A DNA stretch of 64,000 nt from Chrysaora quinquecirrha (Eukaryota; Cnidaria; Scyphozoa; Semaeostomeae; Pelagiidae): assembly GCA_014526335.1 (NCBI GenBank), contig JACTAT010000346.1, positions 26,554 to 90,553 on the forward strand, written 5' to 3'. Positions 45,901 to 58,263 of the stretch are shown here, piece after piece. Made by a program: the position numbers and the translations under genes. Position 1 is the first letter of the stretch. The number at the start of each line of letters is the position of its first letter. The notes below the pieces were generated by a model. It was not told where the DNA came from and searched no databases. It saw nothing but the letters and a program-made list of their open reading frames with translations.

Positions 45901-48900
45901 TTCTGGGTGGTATCAGAGCGCTTCTTAGTGGAAAACACTATAACAGAAGCTGGATGGTCCACGAATGCTTCGCAGAGGCAATCGAAAGACTATTTTGCGA
46001 TGCATTTCTGCAGAACATTCCACAAGATCTAGAAAGCATGCTGCAGATAGATCCTTTAGAAATGAAAGTGAATGAGATATCTAAAGAAGCTCCTTTCACG
46101 AACTATGAGAATTTTACAACAACTTGAAAGATCGCTGTGCCCAGGAGAATTCGGCCTCACTCCCCAGTTTTGGATACTTTATCAGCAAGCTGTAAACAGG
46201 CAACATAAGCTTCACCTATCCATAAACAGGAATGACTACCAATTGAGGCTGCAGTGCTGGAAAGAATCACTACCATACTGTTTTGCTTTGAACAAACATA
46301 ACTACTCACGCTATGGAACCTATTACTGCAAGTTACTTGAGAGTCTCGATTCTACACATCCCGGTGCAAAAGAGGAACTGCTGGAGAAGGGTCTGTCGGT
46401 CTGCAGGAATACATTAAATGTTGGTCAGTCAATTGACGGAGCGGGGGAGCAAACGTTTATGAGAAGCTCAAAGACCGCAGGTACGTATGTACTTTTAACT
46501 GGATTCTTTTAATTGGCTCACATTATATGTTTCATTTTCATGAATTTTCTGTTTTCATTCTGTTATGTTTAAATATTATCGTTGCCTGTGTCTTTTATCT
46601 TTGGTCATGTTAACAGATATTTGTCCTCAGATCGACAAATCGATCTCCTTTCAGAAAGCCGTTTGTAAACAAGTGAGTTGAAATCTAGGGAAGACAACTG
46701 CTTTCTACAAACATGAATTTTGCTCTGAAAGTGCATGTCTTGATACGTATGTTGACATATTTTACCCGCTGTAGCATCTAACAAGAAAAATTTTTCTTAG
46801 GTGGTATCAAAAACTTTGCACATCAAGATTCAACATACGAAAAGTGGGTACTTAATAGACCTTTTCAAGCAAGGATGGTGGATAAGCTATGCTCCGTTGC
46901 AGAAGTTGATTCTGTAGATAGCAACCCAAGAAAGTGTTTGCGAGAAGAAGAGGTTCTGAAATCTGAAGATCGAGTAGGAAGAATCGTTGCAGTTCTAAAA
47001 GAAGATTTTCTAGACCCTTTTAATGATGCAATAGATAAAAGTAAATTATTCAATCTCGCTTCAGGAAGACCACTCCAGGTAGAAATATCAAATGAAATAT
47101 TAACAACTGAAAGCAGAGGAAAAGTCATGTTCTCCGAATTTAGCAAGCGACTTGATACAGGTGCAGAAGACCAGTTAGCATTCTTTGATCCAATAAAAAG
47201 AGTACCATGGCACGGGTTTGACAAAACTGAAAAAAAAGGCCACCTTGCGTGCAAAAGGAAAGACGAAAGAATTAGTTGTCCAAAGAGATATTCTTGGAGT
47301 TCTCATGGCGGAGTCGTACAAGGAGAGATCATCCATTGATATTGACAAAGCTCTTTCCTTTTCCCTCTCACCAGTACCTCTGTCGTTGGCAACAGGTGAT
47401 GGAGTGCGAAGAAAGACAGCTAAAAGTAAGTTACTTGACGCTGCATTAATTTCCATCATAGTAGAAGAGGATACTGCTGACTCTGTTGAAAACGTTTCCT
47501 GCTACATAGTTGATTTAGTTGCAGTCATCAGATGTATCAGCAAGATTCCAAACACATTTAGAGAGCTTGCTATCAAGTTACGCCGAGACTTGCCGAGGAA
47601 GTATAGCACCTTCTACGTTGCTTGCGACTGCTACTCTGAAAGATCAATTAAAGGATGCGAAAGACGACTAAGAGGCCAGTCTGAGAGATTTCTCATTAAA
47701 AACCCAGACATAAGGACATCCCCAGACTTCAAGAATTTCATGAACAATGGTGTAAACAAGGAACGCCTATTTGAGTTAATTGAAGAAGTCTGGACAGATG
47801 ACAAAAAGATCTTGGTGAAAAGGTCATCTTCTTTGCGAGAAAGGATAGCTGTGTTAAGATAACCAGAGAAGGTACGGAAAGAGTGCTCGATTTACGGACG
47901 AATCATGAAGAAGCGGATACGAAACTATGCTATCTTTTGCGTCATGCTCACCAGCACAACGACGGCGAGGAGACAGTCGGTCTTTTACGATCACCCTCAG
48001 GGGACATTGACATTCCGGTAATCCTGTTAGCTAACGAAATGCAAAATGTTCATGTTTACATTGACAATGGAGCTGGCAAGAACAGAAAGCTACTTGACTT
48101 AACATCTTGCGACCTATCTTGCATTCAAAAACAAGCACTTCTCGGTGTACATATGCATTCACTGGCAATGATTACGTTTCTTCATTCACGAGGAAGGGAA
48201 AGAGAGCATGCTGGAATACAGTCAAGGACAATGAAGAATTTTTGATGGCATTCAGTGTGTTAGGCACAGAGCCAATAGCATCTGATAGCACTGAAAGCGT
48301 CTTGGAAAAGTTTGTTTGTCAGCTTTACGGAGAGAAGCGTCTTGTTTTAGTAAATGAAGTATGGAGGAATTATTCGAGGGAAAAAAGAATAACAGACCTG
48401 TCATTGCTGCCTCCTTGCCAAAGCAGTTTAATGCTCCATATCAAAAGAGCAAATTATGTGGCAAGAATTTGGCGACAGTCTTCAGCACCAATAATGGAAA
48501 TCGAGGATCCAGTGTTTCATGGATGGGAGGAAGATCTCTCAGAGAAGTGGGTGGCAACACCCTTCCCTGAAGACATCACAGAATTGTTAGTTGAGTTGCC
48601 GGATGATAATTTATTCGAAGCTACCGTCGCTGAAGCAGGAGAAGAGGCAGACTTTTCCGATGATGATGGAGATGTATGACTTGTTCTTAGAGTTCTTAGA
48701 TAAATTGAGAATTTATGTAGTTTAGTTTATGAGACCGATGGAGAAAGAATTTCAATCTTTGTTCGACCCTTGCATCCTTGTTAATTTCACACTAACAAAT
48801 CACAAAGTTCTTGTCTCATTTAAACTGCAGGCAGAGGTGGACAACTGTTGCTTTTCTATCAAGCCTAGAAGATCCTCACTCGCTTAGAGACCCTCTTGGC

Positions 48901-49174
48901 CTTTAAATAAGCCATTTCTCAGGTAAAGTCTTACGCAAGTAGGAATTCCGTATATATTTATCGTTATTATCATGTAACCTAGTTCTTTATCAATTGCTGG
49001 ACACATCAATTGGATATCCCTATATTCTCCCCAAAACCCCTGTATCTCCGAAAAGCTCCCCAGGATCACCGATCAACATCCAGATTCGCAATCTACGCCA
49101 AAAAGTGGCCCAGAAAATGTTTATCCCATAAAGTCCCAGCTCAGGTGGTAATAATCCCCATTCACCCTCTGGAC
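42971..49174. mobile_element. 6.2 kb TIR DNA transposon, Academ-like by its C-terminal nuclease
   Basis: The termini are inverted ~160-bp repeats (GTCCAGAGGGTGAATGGGGA at 42971 and its inverse ending at 49174), highly alike along their length. TA flanks both (42969-42970; 49175-49176), though Academ is remembered as making 3-4 bp duplications, so the superfamily is tentative. The interior carries one long degraded transposase gene on the plus strand. 43270-43840 and 48680-49010 show no other gene. Confidence 0.82.
43846..48679 (+). pseudogene. Large transposase with XPG/PIN-like C-terminal module, multiply frameshifted
   Basis: The start is MAAGSRATHG at 43846. The N-terminal part is Cys/His-rich (HRHCYQKFT, CMKCSSS, MHPQCYKEY), suggesting zinc binding. 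After a one-base slip near 44640 the frame continues at 44685-45506, then 45503-45928 with HITVDAGAAQRFYHVVW, IIHMGDFHAMMEFFG and GSGFEEVIYQAG. It then shifts again to SGKHYNRSWMVHECFAEAIE. An intron is likely at 46481-46800 (GTACGT...TTCTTAG). Further slips lie in an A-run near 47227, near 47860, and as a two-base insertion near 48151. The C-terminal part shows NHEEADTKL, LLRSPSGDIDIPVILLA and AFTGNDYVSSFTRKGKRACW. This is the pattern I associate with Academ XPG-like nuclease regions. At least six lesions. Confidence 0.8.
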
Positions 49175-49199
49175 TACCACATATATTTTCCATATTAGC

Positions 49200-49769
49200 G
49201 GAAGGGATTTTAATTTCAGTACAAAGTGCACACTTTAACTTCTCTCAACATGACACCCATTCAATTCTAAAATATCTTTCAGCATTAATCCAGCATCAGG
49301 ACAGCCATATCTTCTATATCTAATAATAGTGCTATAAATTTAGGCAATGTGTTGTTATATGTTTCAATTAGCTCACAATAGTCCGAAATGCTTAGCTTGT
49401 TGGGTTAGCTAGTAATGCATGCCCCTTGATAGCAGGTCCAATAACAAGTGCTCTAATGCATTGAGTATTGGATTTCACAGACACAAAAGATCTTGCATCT
49501 TTTTCCAACCATGAAATAGGTAGTAGTGATGATTTATAAAAAAGGAGCAAACATCATTTTTGAATGCAAATGAAGATGCAGGGATCCTGAATCTGAAATT
49601 CAAAGGAGGTATATACAGTGTTACAGGAAAAGTCAAATAAAATCTCTAAGTTGCACGACATTCATATAAGTCATCTGCTCAGTGGAAGCAGCAGTAAAAC
49701 AAATATGGAAAAAAATCCCTGCTAGTTATGTGACAATTTTCTTTCACAACAAGCAGGGACTTGCCTCGA
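49200..49769. other. No gene recognised
   Basis: AT-rich flank of the preceding transposon. There are only short frames and no clear repeat structure. Confidence 0.4.
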
Positions 49770-50491
49770 GTGATAAAGCACTAGAGCTAGTACGCAACTT
49801 TAGTTACATTTTTTTTCCAAGTAAAACCCAGTGGTTGTTCAAAATAGTTTGAAATCATATTAAAATAAAGGTGGGTGGGTTGTAAAATGCTTGAATTGTT
49901 TGGTAACATCATCTCGATTTTTCTCAATCCTTGATGCAAACTGTTGTTACAATGTCTCCAGTGATAAAGCCCTAGAGCTAGTAAGCCACTTTAGTTGCAT
50001 TTTTTTCCAATTAAAACACAGTGGTTGTTCAAAATAGTTTGAAATCATATTAAAATAAAGGTGGGTGGGTTGTAAAATGCTTGAATTGTTTGGTAACATC
50101 ATCTCGATTTTTCTCAATCCTTGATGCAAACTGTTGTTACAATGCCTCCAGTGATAAAGCCCTAGAGCTAGTAAGCCACTTTAGTTGCATTTTTTTCCAA
50201 GTAAAACCCAGTGGTTGTTCAAAATAGTTTGAAATCATATTAAAATAACGGTGGGTGGGTTGTAAAATGCTTGAATTGTTTGGTAACATCATCTCGATTT
50301 TTCTCAATCCTTGATGCAAACTGTTGTTACAATGCCTCCAGTGATAAAGCCCTAGAGCTAGTAAGCCACTTTAGTTGCATTTTTTTCCAAGTAAAACCCA
50401 GTGGTTGTTCAAAATAGTTTGAAATCATATTAAAATAAAGGTGAGTGGGTTGTAAAATGCTAGAATTGTTTGGTAACATCATCTCGATGTT
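49770..50491 (+). repeat. 190-bp tandem array, about four copies
   Basis: TGATAAAGC(C/A)CTAGAGCTAGTA recurs at 49771, 49962, 50152 and 50342 (steps 191, 190, 190). The last three copies are nearly identical, while the first is more diverged. Short minus-strand frames in each unit are a by-product. Confidence 0.95.
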
Positions 50492-50804
50492 TCATAGTCA
50501 GAGGTCGAGTTTTATCAATTTTGACTGCGTGCAGCAGTAGAACAAAGGTAGCAAACAGTGGCCTAAGAGGTAAAGTACAGAGATAAATTGACGGCCTTTA
50601 ACAGCAGATAATGCAATGAAAGGCCAAAACATGTTTTACTTGTCTTGTCTGTCTTCTTTTGTCTAAAGATTGGCGGCTTTCTCTACAGCTCAACTGCCAA
50701 TACAAAAAGATGATCGCCACACCGCCATTTTCCTAATCTTTTTAGTGCGTTCTTTGCTTGCTTGCGCCGCCGGTGCAACTGGTCAGCAAATACGAATGTC
50801 GCCT

Positions 50805-50905
50805 ATGTTCCCATGATTATGAGTCCCAGTTTGAGCGACCTCGGTTTGGTATTAGTTTCGGTCTGATGAGCGGTAACTGGGACTCAAGTAATAAGTCTAT
50901 CTATT
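50805..50905. repeat. Relative of the DIRS-end inverted motif
   Basis: GATTATGAGTCCCAGTTTGAGCG is mirrored by CGGTAACTGGGACTCA before AGTAATAAGTCTATC (positions 50811-50905). The layout matches the inverse of 13912-13982. Confidence 0.6.
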
Positions 50906-51557
50906 GATGTTGTTGTTATGTACCGTTAGACATAAAGTTTAGACGGGGGTTAAAGAGGAAATGACATGAAAAATGATATTTTCTCACATAATGGACTTTT
51001 TGTCGCTGAATTCAAAACTTTTTACCGTTCTTCAATAGCTTCTTTAGTTTTTGAGTTATATTGATTTTAAATTCCATTTTCGTGATTTTCGGTGGCGAAA
51101 TTTGAACGCGGTCAGATTGCTGGCGCCAAAAGTCTGTGACGTCAGAAATTGGACACGATGAGTTGGCTTTGTCTAGTTTCAGTACTGTTTGCACGTTTGG
51201 AGATAGTAATTACACTATCGTAATCGACTCTTTTGTACCTTTGTTAATTTGTATCAAAGAAATTTCTATTTTTAAGTTGTGAAGGAAATTTCTTAGGAAA
51301 TTTGTCAGGAAATTTCGTAATACAGCAAGATGTCATAATAAGATTGAATACATGAAGATAAACACCAGTTTCCTTGACCTGTTTGTTAATGTGTCATTTT
51401 AATAGATTTCGGGGGCTTTTTCGATATTGAAAACTTGAAAGGAAATTCCGAATGTTTCGCGGGTAATAAATGACGGTGAATTAGATGTTCGCTCAGTTTT
51501 TATAGTCTACAAAAGAGAGCGACACGTTCTTTAACTATAAGAGAGATTTTATGCCAA

Positions 51558-54500
51558 ATGGAATCACGCACTAAACTTAGCAGTGAGATGGATCCTAAAA
51601 ATCATCAGAATTTCAAGAAAGCCGTGCCGGCAGTCCAGACCAAGAATCGTGTGTACCAAAAGTAAAAAGGCGAAACGGGAGGTCAATTCTGTGTGGCAGG
51701 ATTAGCTAATGGTATCACCTGTTCGAACAGCAGTATGACACCAGGCATAAGCATGCACATGTTTCCCAGAAAAGATAATTTACGGAGGCAATGGACTCGT
51801 TTTGTTAAGAGGTATCGAGTGAATTTTAAACCTGAAACATACTCAGTTGGCCCGTATTTGTGTTCGAACCATTTCACACGTGAATCGTACGAGAAGCCGT
51901 TTGCTCTAGACCTTCCTGGCTTTGACAGCTCAAACACGAGGCGCTTTTTAAAAAAGATGCAGTACCGACTGTTTTGATCCGGAAAGAAGGAATCCAGAAT
52001 CGGGTAGCACTTCAGCTGTAAAGGTGACGCCAGCGAGAGAGAGAAGAGCGGTAAGAGTTAATTTTTTTATTAGTATATCACTACTTCTATAAAAGCAGAT
52101 TAATGAGAAAAGAAAAGCTAACCTCTATCTTAACATCTTGCTTAAAATGTGTGTACTTATGTGTAAAAGTTTTAGTTTTTTTCAATGTCTCATGGTCAAA
52201 AAAACTAGCTCGAATAAAAGCATACGCGCAAATAAATTTCACAAGAACGAACAAAGTGATAATCGATTTGTAAATGTACAGTTTATCGGCAAGTCTTTTG
52301 AGCTCTCCATTGTATGCTGAGATGATGTAAAAATCTACCTTTACATCAGAATATTGGAATAAAATTGAAATTCTATTCTTGTCATGCCAAGTTTTAGTTA
52401 CTGTTAAAATATTTCTTTTGAATTGTAGCTGCTAAGAAGCATACAAGTAAACAAACCAGACATCCGTAAAGAAGATGTCCAGGTGCTAGAAAGCATTGGA
52501 ACAGACGGAGATGGAATCAGCACAATGGATCAGCCAAAGACACATAACTCAGGATGCCCAGTTCATCTTCAAGGTTTTCCAATCTTTGACTGCCCTACAT
52601 GCGACCATCCTGAACGTAGCACAATCGAAAACACAAACCTGTTGCCTGTTTCCAACGTTGAGCCAAGCAGAAGCGATGTATCAAGCCAGGTTTCGATGAT
52701 GTGTACAAAATGTTTATCGACGCGAAGAAAAATCGACAACGTTAGGAAGCAAAACAGCAGACTTAAAGAAACAATACAGAAACTGCAACAAAAAATTGAC
52801 AATGTAAGTAACATGAGTATCAACATTTAGCTTAAATTTACCTTTTACCCATAAGCCATGAAAAAATTATATGCTATATATTTGCAACTACATACGGTAA
52901 GTTCATCTGGCGTCAAAATTTCTCTTAGATGAATACAGACAGTAATGTGAATATTGAAACTGTTGAAGCCAAACCAACAGCGGATGAAGATGAGGATACA
53001 GAAAATGAGACAGAATCAAGTGACTCAGAGTATGAAGTCAGCTTAGACAGTGACACCTCTGAAGATGATTATGATGATTATGACAACGCTTCAGGAAAAG
53101 ATTTTAAAAGAAGGCAAAGGCATCATGTGCGGTAAGAAAAAAATTAAAAAACGTATGTGCCCTTGACTGTAGCTTTGATCCTAGTATAGCTGAACCTAAA
53201 TATCTTGAATAGCTCAAAGGCCTGAACACCATGAGAAAGAATGAAAATTTGTAAGAGTAAAGAGTGTTCTGGGGTATGGAGAGTCTTCATACAGCAATTT
53301 AGAATCAGTGGAGACAAACGATATTTGAGTGTTTCAGGTACATATTTGCTTTAATTAGGGTCGAGATATTGAGGTTCAATATACAGTTAAACTCTTCAAG
53401 GGGTTATATGACTGGTTTGTTAAGTTTGAGCCTTTCATTTTAGGGTAGAAGAACAAGTCACGCCAGCAGAAGAACCCAAGTTTATTGTATTTTACACAAT
53501 GCTGCTGCAGATTTTCACCCTGTTCTGTTTCAAATGCAAAGCCTTAAAGCCAACCATTAGAATGGAGCAAAATGGAACAATGGTGACAGTCTACCAAAGT
53601 TGCATTACATGTGGTAAGGACTGTTGGAAATGGAGATCACAGCCTTATGTCCTTGGTCGCTATCCTGCTGGTAATATTCTACTCAGCTTGGGCACACTTG
53701 CAGCTGGCGCTCGATAAGCAAATTGTTACTTGTATTCAAACATTTCAATCTTGCATCTTACACAGCACGCACATTCTTTAGGCATCAAAAAAAATTTCTC
53801 TTCCCTGCCATTATACATCATTGGGAAAAGTATAGAGAATCATTACTGGCAGAGCTTCACGATGAAGATAGAGTTGTCCTTTGTGGCGATGGCAGATTTG
53901 ACTCTATGGGGCATTCAGCAAAATATGGTTCTTACACAATTTATTGTGAAAACATAAAAAAGATCATACATTTCGAATTAGTGCAGGTAAGCATCATTAC
54001 TGCAAACCATTTCACCTGTCATAATCATAGTTAGCATAATATTTCCATGTGAAACTAAACAATATTATCCTTTTCTCTTTGCATAGGCGAATGAATGCAA
54101 AAGTAGTTCAGGTATGGAACTTGTTGGTGTGCAGAGATGCTTCAAGTACCTGAAAGATGCTGGCATAGGGATCGCCTCATTTATATCAGATAGGCACAAA
54201 GGAGTTGCTAAGTGGCTGCGAGAGTCTTTTCCAAAGCGTTCAGCATTTCTTTGACATCTGGCATGTAGCTCGCACTGTTACCAAGAAGATATCTAAAGCT
54301 AGCAAAGAAAAAAATTGTGAAATTCTTGGTGACTGGCTATCATCCATTCGAAATCATTTATACTGGTGTGCAACATCAACAAAAGAAGGTTTTGGTGCTC
54401 TGATTTTGGCAAAATGGAAATCATTTGTTAATCACATCCAGAACAAGCATGAACAGCATTCTGACAAACTATTTGAAAAGTGTGCCCATGGACAAGTAAA

Positions 54501-55878
54501 TCCTCAACGAAAATGGATTTTGAACGGTGAGTAAATAGGAAAATAGAAATTTTCAAAGACAGGGTTGTGACTGTGGAAACCTTGAAAACTTTTAGATATA
54601 GAGTCAAACAGTCAAAATTTAGTCTAGAGGCAAAGTTTTACTTCCTTAGCAATTGTTTTATTGATTTTTTGGAGCATTCAAAACTGAGGATTATAAAAAG
54701 GCTTAGACTAGTTTGGGTGTAAAGTATTACCAACAGTCATTTCTCATGGTCAAAGCCCTAATAGAATCAGGAACCTTGAAAGCACATAAAATGAATAGTA
54801 CCAGTGCTAGTTTAGTGTAACTTTGCCCCTATACTAAGCTTTGTATGCTTTGCAAAACTGTTTTACTGCTCTGAAAACCAATTTTTTTCTTTACCAACAG
54901 GGACTGTTGCATATGACACAGTGTACAAAATTTTGATGAACAAAAAACTTCTGCAGGATGTGAAGAGGCTATCTTCAAATGCGCAAACAAGTTGCCTTGA
55001 GGGATACCATGCGACCCTAAACTACTGGCATCCTAAGATGATTCATTTCTCTTGGGCTGGAAGTATCTGCAGGTATGTTATCAAAGGCTAGTCAAATGCT
55101 AACGTGCTGATAACATATTAACACTCATTTACAATTAGAGCTGAAGTAGCTGTTATATCTAATCCAACAGGCATATACTGGCAGTATCCCACTTCAATGA
55201 AAATTTAAAAAAGAGAAACACAAAAATCAAAAGATGGAAAAGATTACTACAAAGTTTCGTATCCCAAATACAAACTCGGAGAAGAGGCAATTAAACCAAT
55301 TCCAGTCCCTCCATCATACAGTAAGTAGATATTGATTACCAATTTGAAATGCTAATTGTTCTCAAATATGCTTGTAATCTTTTGAAAAACATTCATTTTT
55401 AGACTATGTTAAGCGAATCAGAGAAAAACTATTTACAACCACGGAAGAGGAGCTGGAACACATAAATGCCAGGTATTCGGAAAAAGCCCCAAAACCTTAT
55501 GTCAGCAAATTCAAAAAAAACTAAAAGCAAAGAAGAAGCTGTTGATTTGTACAGAAAGAGGAAGACCATGGTCCAATCTTTATATCCATCAGGTACATAA
55601 TATTAGTGTTGTAATTATAATGCATTTTTGTATTGAAGAACAAGCATAAATTCTGCAATCAATTTATGTATTTAAAGGAAAACTTTACATATTTACAAAT
55701 GAAAGAGCTTGTTCTTAATTTTTCAGAAGAAGAACAAAATACTCTCCAGAGAGACAGTGCAGCAAGTAACAGAGCAACAACATCAGATGGGAACAGAAAA
55801 CGGAAGGCTCCATCTTGCAAAAAGTGTGGGCAGCCAATGAAGGGGCATCCAAGGGGTGGTTGCTTGGACCAATCGTAA
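51558..55878 (+). pseudogene. Kolobok transposase (THAP finger + DDE), nine exons, inactivated
   Basis: Exons inferred from GT-AG sites: 51558-52050, 52429-52803, 52929-53131, 53444-53986, 54087-54526, 54901-55073, 55171-55320, 55403-55592, 55727-55878. The THAP finger is CVAGLANGITCSNS, GISMHMFPRKDN, then LCSNHFT. A coiled-coil-like Lys/Gln stretch and an acidic exon follow. Catalytic-core candidates are Asp in CGDGRFDSMGHS, Asp in SDRHKGVAKW and Glu in SCLEGYHATLNYWHP, with FFDIWHVARTV between them. The C-terminus has a CKKCGQPMKGH knuckle. Lesions are a TAA at 51663, slips near 51950, 53715 and 54230, and another in the exon at 55171. Confidence 0.85.
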
Positions 55879-56095
55879 TAATTTATATAAGCAAATTAAA
55901 CAGAATTGTAGAGTACATATGATTTCCTCATCAAAATTTTCATCAAAAAACTTTGATTAATTTCATGAAGAAACCTTAGAGGACAAAAATTACAAAACAT
56001 TAGCAAACAGGGAGAGAATTTGAAGCGACAGATGAAAATTTTGGGGTTGAAATTACACAAACAATGATTTAAAAACAGCTTACTGAAATATTAGT

Positions 56096-57122
56096 TCATG
56101 CTCTTTCTTCTGTCTCCCTGTAACCAGTTCTTTGACCAGTGGCATATCTTTCACGAATGTCTCTATAGACACATGCAGGAAGAGGGCGAGTATTATCCCA
56201 GCCTAAATAGCCAAAGAACCAGCGTGCTAACCAGCGATAAGCAACTGCACGAAGATACCTGTTATGGAGTATTAAATACATTCATTGAATAATGAATAAG
56301 TCTGATTATGTACAATAAAAGTTAGAATAATAAATTAGATATTAAAGATATAGAGTAACCAGGAACTTAATTAAATATTCCTTAATTACGTATAGTTATT
56401 GTTTATTAGACAAGCCACGGATAGACTGTCTAATACTATTTTTTCTAATAAGAACTAATACAATTATATTTGAAAAGTTGCAATTAATTTTGAATTGATA
56501 CTTACTCATTTTCTGTTACATTGGCTCTTTGCGTATAAGGTCTCCCATTTCTGGTGCGAAACATAGGTCCAACATTTAATAAAATATTTCGATTAGTGAA
56601 AGCTCTGTAGTCCTCATGCTCTGTTATGCAATGGATTGTGTCGGACAGACCATCATTCTCAAGTTTTTCAAAAGCAGGAGCTACTTCATGACAGCAACGA
56701 AACTCTCTTGCTGTTTCAAGGTGTTCTTCAGAGCAATTTCCACACTCACACCTGCAAAGTAAAAATTTGTGATAAATAGGCCTAGTCTATCTAGGTTGAT
56801 AAATAAGGTCTATGTGGGCAGGTTCAACAAACTCAGCAAACTATACACAAATATTATTTTTTAAAAACAGAATTATATCTTACCATTGCCTAACTGGTAA
56901 GTTTCCCTCAAATCTTTCACGGAATACCACAGGAAGAATTCCATCCTCATCTTCGGGTTGATCTTCTGCTCTAGGCCTATCCTCGTCATCATCCTCATTT
57001 TCACTCGCAACAGGTTCGTTTTGATAAGGCAAATACTCGCTACCGAAGTCTTCAAATACTTCCTCACTGTTATTTGATGATATTTCGGAGGAAAAAGAGC
57101 TTGTTGATTCGCTGCTAGACAT
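56096..57122 (-). CDS. P2X7-type cysteine-rich ballast-domain protein, three exons, 215 residues
   Basis: Exons 57122-56884, 56751-56506 and 56258-56096 join at GTAAGA...GCAG and GTAAGT...ACAG sites and give an uninterrupted 216-codon frame. Residues 1-80 are Ser/Glu/Asp-rich and likely disordered (MSSSESTSSFSSEISSNN). The junction creates WCECGNC, followed by FRCCHEVAPAFEKL, CITEH and, at the end, YLRAVAYRWLARWFFGYLG and LPACVYRDIRERY. This WCxCGxC...CC...C...YR...LPxC...IR pattern is the zinc-binding cytoplasmic domain of vertebrate P2X7 receptors. That domain is also known as a stand-alone protein in invertebrate and transposon contexts. No membrane segment is present, so it is not a channel. 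Its role in the element is unknown. Confidence 0.85.
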
Positions 57123-57649
57123 ATTTTTAACGATTTCCAATTGCTCACTTTACCACAGAGTTGACTAAAAACAAGTATATTATTTGTGCTTCTATCCTCT
57201 CGTGTCCAATTTCTGACGTCACAAGCTCGCTGAGGTGCCAAACCCGACCCAGTCCTCTCGGACACACATTTTTCACAATTTCACGCCCTGAAGGTCGAAT
57301 TTTGACGAAATGGTCAAGAATTTGTAATTTTCAAACTGATTTTCGGAATCAGCGTTAAAATTTACATAAGATCGCGAAATATCAATTTTCATGTCATTTC
57401 CTCTTAAGACTCTGTCCCAATAAGATTCAATTTCAATTTTTTCAATTTCATATATTCAACACCCGATTAGGGTCTAGTAGTTAACAAAATTACCTTATAC
57501 TGTACATATAACAATGTTACAAGGACATTTTGTTAAAACTACAAAGTGACTACACAAAATATTTCTTAGAATAAACACAACAGAAAAATAATGTTAATGG
57601 TATTTACGTTTGAACTCTTTTAACAATTCGACTTCAATTATAAACTATT

Positions 57650-58263
57650 ACAGTTACATGTTAATTAAATGTATCTAAACTGATTAAATTTACTACTATT
57701 ATTAATTCTAACAGATTCTGATAAGTATATAAATTTTGCAAGGGAGGTTATCATTTGTTTATTTTCAGAGATTAACATTCTTCCAATAAATTCTGTTTTC
57801 TCCAATTCTGAAAGAATATCAATTTTATCCTTCTGTAAACCTAGTTCTATAAAAAAGACGTCCCGTTCTTGGTTTCGACTTTATTTGTCTGTAAAAAGCT
57901 AATCTATTCATGTTGTTAATTTCGTCTTCCCATTGCTTATTAAACTTTTGGGATAATTCTTTCTTGCAAAAGTTTTTTATCAATTTATTGTTCTTTTCTG
58001 TAGCTCTTTTGTATTTACAATCATCATAATGAATTTTACTGAAAAGTTTGTTTAAATCAAATGTAGTCTCATCCAGTATTTCATTTATATTATTGTGCCA
58101 TGAAGTCGATATAAGTCTATTTTCTACCAAGGTTTCTGTTAACAAGTTGTTTTTGTTCTGGTGTGTATAATCAAAAAATTTTAAGGAATTTATTTTCATA
58201 TCAATTTTAAGTGGTTGTAAGCCTAATTCTGAAACGGGACAAATAGTCCCCCATGTGCTAGAA
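57650..58263 (-). pseudogene. LINE 3'-end fragment (C-terminal of an RT protein)
   Basis: The minus frame 58263-57825 and its shifted continuation to ~57650 read like the tail of cnidarian L2/CR1-type LINE proteins (SELGLQPLKIDMKINSLKFF; FNKQWEDEINNMNRLAFYRQ; KTEFIGRMLIS; SLAKFIYLSE). No RT catalytic motif is included. It is probably a heavily 5'-truncated copy. Confidence 0.55.

Larger units (their letters stand above)
50954..57403. mobile_element. Kolobok-type DNA transposon with two divergent-end genes
   Basis: TTAA lies at 50950-50953 and 57404-57407. The ends read (A)GAGGAAATGACATGAAAA and its inverse. TTAA duplications plus a THAP/DDE transposase define Kolobok. The plus strand carries a nine-exon transposase (51558-55878, broken) and the minus strand a three-exon accessory gene (57122-56096, intact). 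The outer ~550 bp at each end may hold promoters. Confidence 0.9.

Noticed and set aside
56096..57122. Calling the minus-strand gene a P2X receptor
   Set aside because: No ectodomain or transmembrane segment. Only the cytoplasmic Cys-rich domain matches.
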